55,515 bases of DNA from contig NZ_JAENRY010000032.1 in the NCBI RefSeq assembly GCF_016612545.1, positions 1 to 55,515 on the forward strand, in the 5' to 3' direction. Below, piece after piece: positions 16,897 to 25,139 of the stretch (positions are counted from its first letter, which is position 1; the number at the start of each line of letters is the position of its first letter). The position numbers and the translations under genes are program-made. Source of the DNA: Streptomyces sp. MBT65 (GTDB lineage Bacteria; Actinomycetota; Actinomycetes; Streptomycetales; Streptomycetaceae). Under the pieces are notes generated by a model. It made no database searches. It was not told where the DNA came from and saw only the letters and a list, made by a program, of their open reading frames with translations.

Positions 16897-18381
16897 ATGT
16901 CCGACGTTCCTGCCCGGCCCGCAGCCGTCGGGCGCTCCGCCCCGGTGAGGTCGAACACGGTGGTGGCGGTGCTGGCCTTCGCCGGAATCGTCGTCTCGCT
17001 GATGCAGACGCTCGTCATCCCGATCGTCCCCGAGCTGCCCCGACTCCTCCACGCCTCCGCGTCGAACACCGCCTGGGCGGTCACCGCCACCCTGCTCGCC
17101 GCCGCCGTCGCCACCCCGGTGATCGGCCGCCTCGGCGACATGTACGGCAAACGCCGCATGCTGCTGGTCAGCATCGTCCTGCTGATCGCCGGCTCGGTCG
17201 TCTGCGCGCTGAGCGACTCCGTGGTCCCGATGATCGCCGGACGAGCCCTGCAGGGTCTGGCCGCCGGTGTCATCCCGCTCGGCATCAGCGTCATGCGCGA
17301 CGTGCTGCCCGCCGAGCGGCTGGCCGGCGCCACCGCGCTGATGAGCGCGTCCCTCGGCGTCGGCGGCGCGCTCGGCCTGCCCTCGTCCGCCTTCATCGCC
17401 GACAACTTCGACTGGCACGTACTGTTCTGGACCTCGGCCGCCCTCGGCGCCGTCGCCCTGGCGCTCGTCCTGGTCCTCGTACCCGAGTCGGAGGTCCGCA
17501 CCGGCGGACGCTTCGACCTGATCGGCGCCTTCGGCATGGCGGTCGGCCTGATCTGCCTGCTGCTGGCCGTCTCCAAGGGCGGCGACTGGGGCTGGACGAG
17601 CGCCTCCACGCTCGGCCTGTTCGCCGTCACGACCGTCGTACTGCCGGTCTGGGGCTACTACGAACTGCGCACCGGCCAACCGCTGGTGGATCTGCGGACC
17701 ACCGCCCGCCGCCAGGTGCTGGTCACCAACCTCGCCTCGGTGGCGATCGGTTTCTCGATGTTCGCGATGTCCCTGGTGCTGCCGCAGGTGCTCCAGCTGC
17801 CCGAGGCGACCGGCTACGGCCTCGGCAGATCCATGCTGGCCGTGGGTCTGGTGCTGGCCCCGCAGGGCCTGGTGATGATGACGATGTCCGCCGTGTCGGC
17901 ACGCGTCACCAAGGCCAAGGGCCCGAAGACCACCCTGATGTGCGGTGCCGTCATCGTCGCCGCGGGCTACGGCCTGAGCCTCGTGCTGATGTCCGAGGTC
18001 TGGCACATCACCCTGATCGCCTGCACCATCGGCGCCGGCATCGGCTTCGCCTACGGCGCCATGCCCGCCCTCATCATGGACGCCGTACCCGCCGCCGAGA
18101 CGGCCGCCGCCAACAGCCTCAACACCCTGATGCGGTCCATCGGCACCTCCTTCGCCGGTGCCATCGCCGGCGTCGTCCTCGCCCGGATGACCACCGACTT
18201 CGGCGGCCACCCGCTGCCCGCCGAGAACGGCTTCAAGGTGGTGATGGCCATCGGCGCGGGCTCGGCCCTCCTCGCCTTCGTCATCGCCGCCTTCATCCCA
18301 CACCGGCCCGTCGCCCCTCAGGAAGGGCCGGTCACCGACGGCCCGGCGGACACCTCGGAGGTCGCCGAGGCGAAGGTCTGA
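16897..18381 (+). CDS. DHA2-family MFS drug exporter (14-TM)
   Basis: Predicted 494-residue EmrB/QacA-type multidrug proton antiporter in the membrane. It is hydrophobic with about 14 segments. Motif A is present after TM2 (GRLGDMYGKRRMLL), and motif C-like sequence (GVGGALGLPSSAF) is in the TM5 region. The ATG at 16897 has GTGGAGG 8 nt upstream. It follows the ADH by 88 nt in the same direction. Export of a small hydrophobic compound, perhaps one made or altered by the dehydrogenases beside it, is inferred from context only. Confidence 0.88.
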   Translation: MSDVPARPAAVGRSAPVRSNTVVAVLAFAGIVVSLMQTLVIPIVPELPRLLHASASNTAWAVTATLLAAAVATPVIGRLGDMYGKRRMLLVSIVLLIAGSVVCALSDSVVPMIAGRALQGLAAGVIPLGISVMRDVLPAERLAGATALMSASLGVGGALGLPSSAFIADNFDWHVLFWTSAALGAVALALVLVLVPESEVRTGGRFDLIGAFGMAVGLICLLLAVSKGGDWGWTSASTLGLFAVTTVVLPVWGYYELRTGQPLVDLRTTARRQVLVTNLASVAIGFSMFAMSLVLPQVLQLPEATGYGLGRSMLAVGLVLAPQGLVMMTMSAVSARVTKAKGPKTTLMCGAVIVAAGYGLSLVLMSEVWHITLIACTIGAGIGFAYGAMPALIMDAVPAAETAAANSLNTLMRSIGTSFAGAIAGVVLARMTTDFGGHPLPAENGFKVVMAIGAGSALLAFVIAAFIPHRPVAPQEGPVTDGPADTSEVAEAKV

Positions 18382-18427
18382 TGCCTCACCGACCGTGGAT
18401 GCCGCCGACGCCGAAGGGGATGGAATC

Positions 18428-18673
18428 GTGAGCAGGACCGTGCTGCGAGAGCGGGCCCGGGAAGCGCTGTCGGCACTGCGGCACGTCGTGCGCGGCATCC
18501 GTCCGCCGATCTCCGGTCACAGCGGAACCGGGCACCCTTCGGCCCAACTCGACTGCTTTGGCGCCCGGTTGGGAGTCGTCGTCCGGGACGAGGGGCAGGG
18601 AGACGCGGACGCGCCCGATCGGGGTGGAACTCCCGTGCCCCCGGTGACCGGAACCGGGGAGGCGCCGTCGTGA
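18428..18673 (+). pseudogene. Histidine-kinase remnant, still coupled to the response regulator
   Basis: An 81-codon frame starting at GTG 18428. REALSALRHVVRGIRPP matches the end of the HisKA_3 dimerisation helix of NarL-partner kinases (typically ...L.ELR.LARGIHPP). RLGVVVRDEGQGDADAP resembles the ATPase strand with the DxGxG box (typically V.VRDDGRGG). The sensor, the phospho-His and most of the ATPase domain are missing, apparently by internal deletion. Its stop overlaps the GTG of the next gene (GTGA), so translation of the regulator still depends on this frame. A functional kinase is ruled out. Confidence 0.6.
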
Positions 18674-19335
18674 GAGTGGTGATCGCCGAGGGCAACGCCC
18701 TGCTCCGGCAGGGGATCGTCCTGCTGCTCAGCTCGGCCGGGCACGACGTCGTGGGCGTGGTCGGTACCGGCCCCGAGATTCTGCCCGCGCTCCTCGAACA
18801 CCGCCCGGACGTGGCGGTACTCGACCTGCGGATGCCGCCGGAATTCCGCGACGAGGGGCTGCGTGCGGCACTCGAAGCACGGCAGCGGATCCCCGGACTG
18901 CCGGTGCTGGTGCTCTCGCGGTGCGTCGAGGAGTCGTACGCGGCAAAGCTGCTGGCCGACGGCGCGAGAGGGGTCGGCTACCTGGTCAAGGACCGGGTGG
19001 GCCGGGTGGACGAGTTCCTCGACGCGCTGGAGCGGGTCGCGGCCGGCGGCACCGCTCTCGATCCCGCGGTGGTGGGCGAACTGCTGACCCGCCGACGGGA
19101 CTCGCCGCTGGACCTGCTGACGCCGCGTGAACGCGAGGTGCTGGCGCTCATGGCCGAGGGCTACGACAACGTGACGATCGCCAAGACCCTTGTCATCGCG
19201 GCACGTTCGGTCAGCAAACACATCGGCAACATCTTCCTCAAACTGCGGCTGCCACCGAGCGACAGCGGCCACCGCAGAGTGCTGGCCGTGCTGGCGTTCC
19301 GGAACAACTCCCAGGCGAGCGGCAGCAGTCACTGA
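18670..19335 (+). CDS. NarL/FixJ-family response regulator, atypical receiver
   Basis: Predicted 221-residue regulator. The N-terminal receiver has the phospho-acceptor D52 (VAVLDLRMPP) and a switch Lys (YLVKDRVG). The usual acidic pair is changed to E7-G8 (VIAEGN instead of ..ADD.), which should weaken Mg2+ binding. The C-terminal LuxR helix-turn-helix is intact (LTPREREVLALMAEGYDNVT then IAKTLVIAARSVSKHIGNIF). GTG at 18670 overlaps the stop of the decayed kinase frame. With no intact partner kinase it is probably an orphan regulator that works without phosphorylation or by cross-talk. Confidence 0.82.
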   Translation: MRVVIAEGNALLRQGIVLLLSSAGHDVVGVVGTGPEILPALLEHRPDVAVLDLRMPPEFRDEGLRAALEARQRIPGLPVLVLSRCVEESYAAKLLADGARGVGYLVKDRVGRVDEFLDALERVAAGGTALDPAVVGELLTRRRDSPLDLLTPREREVLALMAEGYDNVTIAKTLVIAARSVSKHIGNIFLKLRLPPSDSGHRRVLAVLAFRNNSQASGSSH

Positions 19336-19363
19336 GGCCGACGGCTATTCCCTCCACCTGGAC

Positions 19364-19379
19364 TGGTACTGCGGTACCA
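19364..19379. promoter_or_regulatory. Palindrome TGGTACTGCGGTACCA, possible regulator site
   Basis: The TGGTAC and GTACCA arms are perfect, with a 4-nt centre, about 175 bp before the BNR-protein gene. A near-copy (ACTGGTACCGCGGTAC) lies at 24895-24910 upstream of the ABC/two-component operon. Shared use by a NarL-type regulator is inferred only. Confidence 0.4.
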
Positions 19380-19554
19380 CGCCATCGGGCCAATTGTCTC
19401 CCGCGGTCCCACGGACCCGGCAGCGAGTCTCTCTAGCCTGAGCGGGCCGGATCACAGCAAAGCGAAGAGCAGCCGGTTTACCGCCTGGCGCAGCCGAGTC
19501 GGCCGCGGAGGACAAAAGAATTCTGCTCTACCGGACGTGGAAATCGAGGATCAC

Positions 19555-20913
19555 ATGGTGCTGTTCAGAAGTTCTTCCGCGACATTAAGCGCGGCGGCAT
19601 TCTCCGCACTGTTCCTGATATACGGAACACCTTCCGCCGTGGCCTCGCCGATCGGCGCGGGCGACGCGGCCATTCACGAAGTCGACGTCACCGACATGCC
19701 GGCCACCAAAGAGGGCCAGCCGACGGTCGCCGTCAACCCGAGAAACCCCAAGAACCTCGTCTTCGTCTCGACGATCTTCCCGCCGTCACCGGGCCTGGAG
19801 CCGGTCGACGGCGGCTGCTTCCTCGCCTACTCCGACGACAGGGGCGACACCTGGACCCAGGTGGCGTGGCCGCTCGGCACGGCCGCGCCCAAGTGCGGTG
19901 AACCGAGCGTGCAGTTCGACGCGAAGGGCACCGTGTACGTGGACAACAACCAGGTCAGCTCAGGCCTGGCCGCGAACCTCGTGAACCACAACCAGGTCGC
20001 CAGGTCGACCGACGGCGGCCGGACTTGGACCGACCCGGTGTCCACACCGCTGCTCCTCGGCGGCGCCCCGAAGATGCGGGTGGACGCCGCGACGGGCAAG
20101 GTCTACGCGGTCGCCGGGGCGGCCTGGGAGTACCCGAGCGCCGTCTCCGTCAGCGCGGACGGCGGCAGGACCTTCAGCGGCGACTCGCGGGTGATCCCCG
20201 GTCCGATGCCCTGTATCGAGGTGGCACCGGGCATCCCGCTCGTGTGCGGCTACCCGGGACGGGAGATCGCCGTGTACGGCGGGATCCTAGTGTCCGCGTC
20301 CCAGGAAGCGGGCCAACCGGTGAACTTCCACGTCAGCCGTGACGACGGCAAGTCGTGGACGAACACCACCGTCAAGGACGGCCAGGGAAACCCGGTCGCG
20401 GCGGGCACCGGATCCCTGGTGCCGGTTCCGGCTCTGGGTGCGGCGGCCGACCCGGTCCCGTGGGCGGCTGCCGACACCTCCCACCGGGGCCGGTTCGCCG
20501 TCATGGTGCCCCGGGACTCCAACACGCTGGACGTCTACGTCACCGCGGACGCCGGCAAGAGCTGGACCGGACCGACGACGATCGCCGCGACGGGTGCGTT
20601 GCGGCCGGCGATCGACTTCGGCGCCAACGGTGACCTGGGGGTCATGTGGCGGACCACCACGGGCGACGCGTTCTCGGCCGTCTCCTTCGACCACGGACGC
20701 TCGTTCAGCGACCCGGTGCAGGTCAACCACGTCACCGAGCCGGTCGGCGAGACGGGCCCGCCCGGTGACCGCTGGTCGGGCATCACGCTGACCGACAAGT
20801 ACGCCTACGTCACCTGGGCCGACGGGCGGAACGACTCCTCCCTCGACTCGATCATCAGCCGGGTACCGCTGAAGCTGTACAAGACGCGGACCGCCTCGAC
20901 GTCGACCGGCTGA
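19555..20913 (+). CDS. Secreted BNR/sialidase-fold propeller protein
   Basis: Predicted 452-residue exported protein. The ATG at 19555 has CGAGGA 6 nt upstream, and an N-terminal signal peptide ends near AVAS-P. Asp-box motifs recur (YSDDRGDTW, STDGGRTW, SADGGRTF, SRDDGKSW, TADAGKSW, SFDHGRSF), giving the six repeats expected of a sialidase-type propeller. The catalytic Arg triad and Tyr of true sialidases cannot be confidently assigned, so the activity is unknown. It follows the orphan response regulator by about 220 bp and ends at a strong hairpin shared with the convergent response-regulator gene. Confidence 0.82.
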   Translation: MVLFRSSSATLSAAAFSALFLIYGTPSAVASPIGAGDAAIHEVDVTDMPATKEGQPTVAVNPRNPKNLVFVSTIFPPSPGLEPVDGGCFLAYSDDRGDTWTQVAWPLGTAAPKCGEPSVQFDAKGTVYVDNNQVSSGLAANLVNHNQVARSTDGGRTWTDPVSTPLLLGGAPKMRVDAATGKVYAVAGAAWEYPSAVSVSADGGRTFSGDSRVIPGPMPCIEVAPGIPLVCGYPGREIAVYGGILVSASQEAGQPVNFHVSRDDGKSWTNTTVKDGQGNPVAAGTGSLVPVPALGAAADPVPWAAADTSHRGRFAVMVPRDSNTLDVYVTADAGKSWTGPTTIAATGALRPAIDFGANGDLGVMWRTTTGDAFSAVSFDHGRSFSDPVQVNHVTEPVGETGPPGDRWSGITLTDKYAYVTWADGRNDSSLDSIISRVPLKLYKTRTASTSTG

Positions 20914-20954
20914 GACCCTCCGAGACCCTCTGAGACCTGAAGCCTGACGCACGG

Positions 20955-20988
20955 CAGTGTGCCGCCGGATCACCTCGGCGGCACACTG
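20955..20988. terminator. Strong bidirectional terminator
   Basis: A perfect 13-bp stem (20955-20967 with 20976-20988, 8-nt loop; CAGTGTGCCGCCG arm) lies between two convergent genes. Confidence 0.8.
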
Positions 20989-21018
20989 TCATGTCTACGA
21001 CATCCAGGGGCGCGGCGC

Positions 21019-21684
21019 TCACTGCCGGGGCGTGACCAGTCCCGCGTCGTAGGCGATGATCACCGCCTGGATACGGTCCCGGGCACCGAGCTTGGCCAGC
21101 ACCCGGCCCACGTGCTTCTTCACCGTGGACTCGGTCAGCACGAAGCGTTCGGCGATCTCGGTGTTCGTCCAGCCCGTACCGATGGCGACGAGCACCTCGT
21201 GCTCGCGTTCGGTGAGCGTCGCCAGCCGCGGGTCCTCACGAGGCCCGGCATCGGGCGCCAGGACGTCGTGGGCGTGGGCGTCGAGCAGCCGGCGGGTGAG
21301 CCGGGACGACACGACGGCGTCGCCGGTCGCGACCGCCTGGATCCCGGCGAGGAGTTCCGCCGGTTTGACGTCCTTGAGCAGGAAGCCGCTGGCCCCGGCG
21401 CGCAGCCCGGCGTAGGCGTACTCGTCGAGGTCGAAGGTGGTCAGGATCAGCACGCGGGTACGGCCGCCCGCCGCCACGATCCGGCGGGTCGCCTCGATGC
21501 CGTCGAGACCGGGCATCCGTACGTCCATCAGGACCACGTCGGGGCTCAGCTCGGCCGCCATGCGCACGGCCTGCGCGCCGTTGTCGGCCTCGCCGACGAC
21601 GCTCACGCCGGGGGTGCCGTCGAGCAGCATCCGGAAGCCCATGCGGGGCAGCGGCTGGTCGTCGGCGATCAGGATGGTGGTCAT
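21019..21684 (-). CDS. NarL/FixJ-family response regulator
   Basis: Predicted 221-residue DNA-binding regulator, last gene of a four-gene minus-strand operon (ABC ATPase, permease, kinase, regulator). The receiver has the acidic pair D8-D9, phospho-acceptor D54 (VVLMDVRMPG), and Thr and Lys switch residues (ILTTFD, LLKDVKP). The C-terminal helix-turn-helix is LTEREHEVLVAIGTGWTNTE then IAERFVLTESTVKKHVGRVL. The start codon overlaps the kinase stop (ATGA), so kinase and regulator are translationally coupled. It probably controls the ABC transporter encoded ahead of it. Confidence 0.9.
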   Translation of the reverse strand: MTTILIADDQPLPRMGFRMLLDGTPGVSVVGEADNGAQAVRMAAELSPDVVLMDVRMPGLDGIEATRRIVAAGGRTRVLILTTFDLDEYAYAGLRAGASGFLLKDVKPAELLAGIQAVATGDAVVSSRLTRRLLDAHAHDVLAPDAGPREDPRLATLTEREHEVLVAIGTGWTNTEIAERFVLTESTVKKHVGRVLAKLGARDRIQAVIIAYDAGLVTPRQ

Positions 21685-23015
21685 GGCGTGCTCTCTCCGG
21701 AGGTGGCCTGGGCGGACGGATCCAGCAGGACGTCCACGATCCAGCCCTGGCCGTCGTCGCGTGGTCCGATGGTCGCGGTGCCGTCGTAGAGCGCGGCCCG
21801 CTGGCGGATGCCCACCAGGCCGTGTCCGCTGTCCCCGCGGGAAGCCGTGGACGGTCTCCGCGACAGCGAACCGGTGTCGGTGACCCGGACGCGCAGCAGC
21901 TCGCCCTCGACCGTGACCGTGACGTCGGCCGTGGCGCCGGGGCCGACGTGTTTGAGGGTGTTGGTCAGGGCTTCCTGCACCACGCGGAAAACCGTGAGCT
22001 GCACGCCCCGGCCCAGGGCGTCGACCGGGCCGACGGTGCGGTAGGCCACCGGCAGACCGGCCGCGCGGACCCGGTCGAGCAGGGTGTCCAGGTCACGGAC
22101 GCCCGGCTGCGGGGACCGTGTGGCGTCCTCCCGCTCCGGGGACTCGCGCAACACCCCCAGCACGCGCCGGAGTTCGTCCATCGCCTGCCGGCCGGTGTCG
22201 CCGATCAGGTGGAGTGCCTGCTCGGTGCGGCCGGGGTCGCGGGTGGTGAGCACGGCGGCGCCGTCGGCGAGGTTGACCATGACCGACAGGTTGTGGCCGA
22301 CGATGTCGTGCATCTCGCGGGCGATCCGCGAGCGCTCCGCCGCCGCCGTCAGCCGGACCCGCTGGTCGCGCTCGACCTCCAGCCGCGCCGCCCGGTCCCG
22401 CAGTGCGGACAGGTACAGCCGGCTGATCCGGACGGTCAGGCCCAGGGCCACGGCCCCGACGCCGGTACCGACGGACAGGACCAGGAAGGCCACCGGACTG
22501 TCCGTCGGGATCACGGTGACCACGAGCAGCACCCACCCCGCCACGGCCACCGGCAGCGCCCAGCAGATCGCTCGCGGCGAGGCGTGCAGAGCCAGGTCGA
22601 ACAGGGCGATCAGCAGCACGGCGGCGGCCGCGGGCCCCAGACCCAGCGACCACATCACCGGGCACACCACGAGGCAGGCACCGAAGACGGCGGCGGGATG
22701 ACGGCGCCGCCACCACAGCGGGACGACGAGCACGGCCGCGACGGCCAGCACCACACCGACCGGCAGCCCGGCCCCCACCGGGCGCGACACCGGATGCCCC
22801 GGGCTGTGCACCAGCAGATCCGGCGGCGCGGCGGCGGCCACGAGGACCACCACGATGGTGTCGAGGAGCCACGGCCGCCGTCGGTCGGCCGCCCGCAGCC
22901 GGCCCAGCACCCGCAGCAGCAGCCGCATCACGGGGTGCGCCCAGACAGCGTCCGACCCGGGCGAGAGCGCGGTCGACACTGCCCGGGCCGACCGGTCCCT
23001 CGTTCTGTCGTCCAT
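21681..23015 (-). CDS. Sensor histidine kinase (HisKA_3 type)
   Basis: Predicted 444-residue membrane kinase. About five to six hydrophobic segments occupy the first half (LLDTIVVVLVAAAAPPDLLV, VVLAVAAVLVVPLWW, VLLIALFDLAL, WALPVAVAGWVLLVV, FLVLSVGTGVGAVALGL). A coiled linker follows, then the DHp box with the phospho-His in IAREMHDIVGHNLSVMV, and the ATPase domain with VTVEGELLRVRVTDTG and GDSGHGLVGIRQRA. ATG at 23015 has GGAG 6 nt upstream; in-frame starts further up overlap the permease gene. It phosphorylates the regulator at 21019-21684 and follows the permease by 25 nt. Confidence 0.88.
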   Translation of the reverse strand: MDDRTRDRSARAVSTALSPGSDAVWAHPVMRLLLRVLGRLRAADRRRPWLLDTIVVVLVAAAAPPDLLVHSPGHPVSRPVGAGLPVGVVLAVAAVLVVPLWWRRRHPAAVFGACLVVCPVMWSLGLGPAAAAVLLIALFDLALHASPRAICWALPVAVAGWVLLVVTVIPTDSPVAFLVLSVGTGVGAVALGLTVRISRLYLSALRDRAARLEVERDQRVRLTAAAERSRIAREMHDIVGHNLSVMVNLADGAAVLTTRDPGRTEQALHLIGDTGRQAMDELRRVLGVLRESPEREDATRSPQPGVRDLDTLLDRVRAAGLPVAYRTVGPVDALGRGVQLTVFRVVQEALTNTLKHVGPGATADVTVTVEGELLRVRVTDTGSLSRRPSTASRGDSGHGLVGIRQRAALYDGTATIGPRDDGQGWIVDVLLDPSAQATSGESTP

Positions 23016-23040
23016 CGGCTCCATCCTCGCGGACGGCCCC

Positions 23041-23862
23041 TCAGACGTCACTGCGGCGCAGCCGGTAGGCGGCACCGGCCAGCAGCAGTACGGCCCACAC
23101 CAGCAGCGCCGTCACCCCCGCTCCGGGGCTGACCAGGGAGTCGCTCGACTCGTGCAGGGTCATCACCGACTGGCCGGCGTTGCTGGGCAGATACCGGCTG
23201 ACGGTGTCCCCCAGGGAGCTGGGCAGCAGCCCGGTCAGGCCGGGCAGGACGAGGACCACACCGGCCAGGATCGCGATGCCCCCGGCGTTGTTGCGCACCA
23301 GCAGCCCGACCGTCACGCCGTACACACCGACCAGACCCAGGTACACGCCCGCGCCCAGCAGGCACCGGAAGACTCCGGCGTCCCCGAGGGACAGCGCGAT
23401 CTTCTCTCCGTGCAGGGCGGCGCTCCCCAGCAGGAACGAGACGAGGGCGCCCGCGGTGGACGTGACGAAGGCGATCGGGCCGTAGACCGCGCACTTCGCC
23501 CACAGCACGGGCAGCCGGCCCGGCACCGCGGCGAACGTCGAGCGGACCATGCCCGTGCTGTACTCCCCCGCCGACAGCAGGACACCCAACGCGCCGACGG
23601 CCAGGGCCGCGAGGTTGGTGCCGGCCAGCGCCAGGGTCAGCGCCGCGCCGGAGTCCGCGTCCTTGCCGCCCAGCGGGCCGTCCGGACTGTAGAGGGCGGC
23701 GGCGATCGCCCCGATGGCCACCAGGAACAGCACGGCCACCCCCAGCGTGATCCAACTGGAGCGCAGCGACCAGAACTTGGACCACTCGGAGCGGACGACC
23801 CGCCGACCGGTGACGCGATACGCCGTGCGAGGCGCGGTGGTTGTGATGGTGCTCGCGCTCAT
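23041..23862 (-). CDS. ABC-2 type transporter permease
   Basis: Predicted 273-residue integral membrane protein with about six hydrophobic segments, of the ABC-2 permease family. An N-terminal amphipathic stretch (VVRSEWSKFWSLRSSWITLG) is typical of actinobacterial permeases of this type. Its ATG shares one base with the stop of the ATPase gene, and the kinase follows closely. Together they form an efflux system of the kind linked to peptide or antibiotic self-protection and sensing. Confidence 0.87.
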   Translation of the reverse strand: MSASTITTTAPRTAYRVTGRRVVRSEWSKFWSLRSSWITLGVAVLFLVAIGAIAAALYSPDGPLGGKDADSGAALTLALAGTNLAALAVGALGVLLSAGEYSTGMVRSTFAAVPGRLPVLWAKCAVYGPIAFVTSTAGALVSFLLGSAALHGEKIALSLGDAGVFRCLLGAGVYLGLVGVYGVTVGLLVRNNAGGIAILAGVVLVLPGLTGLLPSSLGDTVSRYLPSNAGQSVMTLHESSDSLVSPGAGVTALLVWAVLLLAGAAYRLRRSDV

Positions 23863-24815
23863 CAGGCGGCCCTCCCGGCGTCGATGCTCTGGTACTCCAC
23901 GGCGTCCTGGGTGAGTTGCATGAACGCCTCCTCCAACGACACCGATTCGGCGGCCAGTTCGTACAGCGGCACCTGGTGCTCGGCGGCCACTTCCCCGATC
24001 CGCCGGGTGTCCAGGCCGGAGACGACCAGCCGCTCGGCGCCCGTCGAGGTGACGGTGACGCCGGGGCCGGCCAGCAACGAGCGCAGTCGCGCGGGTTCGC
24101 CGGTGGCCACCCGCACCCCCTTGTCCTCACTCCGCTCCACCAGCGCGTCGACGGTCGTCTCGGCCAGCAGCCGCCCCCGCCCGACGACCACCAGCCGGTC
24201 GGCGGTCTGCGCCATCTCGCTCATCAGGTGCGAGGACAGCATCACCGTGCGGCCCTCGGCGGCCAGCCCGCGCAGCAACTCCCGTACCCAGCGCACGCCT
24301 TCGGGGTCGAGCCCGTTGACCGGCTCGTCGAGCACGACGACCGCCGGATCACCGAGAAGCGCGGCGGCGATACCCAGCCGCTGCCCCATCCCCAGCGAGA
24401 ACGCCCCGACCCGCTTGTGGGCCACGGCGTGCAGACCGGCCAGATCGATGACCTCCTCCACCCGCCGCCGCGGCACACCATGGGTGTACGCCAACGCCAT
24501 CAGGTGGTTGAACGCGGAGCGGCCCGGATGCACGGCCTTCGCCTCCAGCAGCACCCCCAACTCCTGCAAGGGCGCCCGGTGTTGGGCGTAGGGCTTGCCG
24601 TTGACCAGGGCCGTGCCACTCGTCGGCGCGTCCAGACCCACGATCATCCGCATGGTGGTGGACTTGCCGGCCCCGTTCGGCCCCAGGAACCCGGTCACCT
24701 GCCCCGGCGGCGCGGTGAAAGTCAGCCCGTCCACCGCCGTCTTGTCCCCGTAGCGCTTGGTCAGTTCACGAACTTCGATCACGGCGTCGCTCCCCGCTTC
24801 CGTCGGGCCCGGCAT
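23862..24815 (-). CDS. ABC transporter ATP-binding protein
   Basis: Predicted 317-residue ATPase, first gene of the operon. Walker A is GPNGAGKST (about residues 45-53), the signature reads SLGMGQRLGIA in place of LSGGQ, as is usual in DrrA/CcmA-like ATPases, Walker B is VVVLDEPVNGLDPEG, and the switch His is in SSHLMSEM. The C-terminal 90 residues are an accessory domain. The gene is preceded by a region with two palindromes (24875-24910), so operon control probably acts there. Confidence 0.9.
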   Translation of the reverse strand: MPGPTEAGSDAVIEVRELTKRYGDKTAVDGLTFTAPPGQVTGFLGPNGAGKSTTMRMIVGLDAPTSGTALVNGKPYAQHRAPLQELGVLLEAKAVHPGRSAFNHLMALAYTHGVPRRRVEEVIDLAGLHAVAHKRVGAFSLGMGQRLGIAAALLGDPAVVVLDEPVNGLDPEGVRWVRELLRGLAAEGRTVMLSSHLMSEMAQTADRLVVVGRGRLLAETTVDALVERSEDKGVRVATGEPARLRSLLAGPGVTVTSTGAERLVVSGLDTRRIGEVAAEHQVPLYELAAESVSLEEAFMQLTQDAVEYQSIDAGRAA

Positions 24816-24874
24816 CCGGCCGGGTCACTGCTTCCGAGGCTAGGAGCGGCTACGGCACGACCCGTGGACCCGGA

Positions 24875-24910
24875 GGTCACAATGACCGCCGGTCACTGGT
24901 ACCGCGGTAC
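24875..24910. promoter_or_regulatory. Paired palindromes upstream of the ABC/two-component operon
   Basis: GGTCACAATGACC (24875-24887) is a 5-bp inverted repeat; a third GGTCA follows at 24891. GTACCGCGGTAC (24899-24910) is a perfect palindrome. These lie 60-95 bp upstream of the ATPase start on the minus strand. The second resembles the site at 19364-19379. Binding by the operon's own NarL-type regulator is plausible but not shown. Confidence 0.45.
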
Positions 24911-25139
24911 ACCGGCAAGGTCGTCATCCCGGGCACAGCGGGGCGGCGCCTGTGCCGGTGCGGCCGCGGACGTCGAGGAACTGGGTTCCGATCTCGTCGC
25001 CCGCTCCGGAATCTGCCCCCGGAGACCTCCGTGCCGCGTCAACCGGCTTGCTTCTCAAGGAAGTTGGCAACAAGGACGGGCGGGCGGCGAGGATACTTCC
25101 GGCACCGGGCGGGGAAAGGCACCGACGGAGGTGGGGGCC

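Noticed and set aside
15747..18498. Two long minus-strand frames opposite the ADH and exporter genes
   Set aside because: Both are antisense to genes with complete catalytic or membrane motifs, and are Asp/Gly/His-rich and repetitive.
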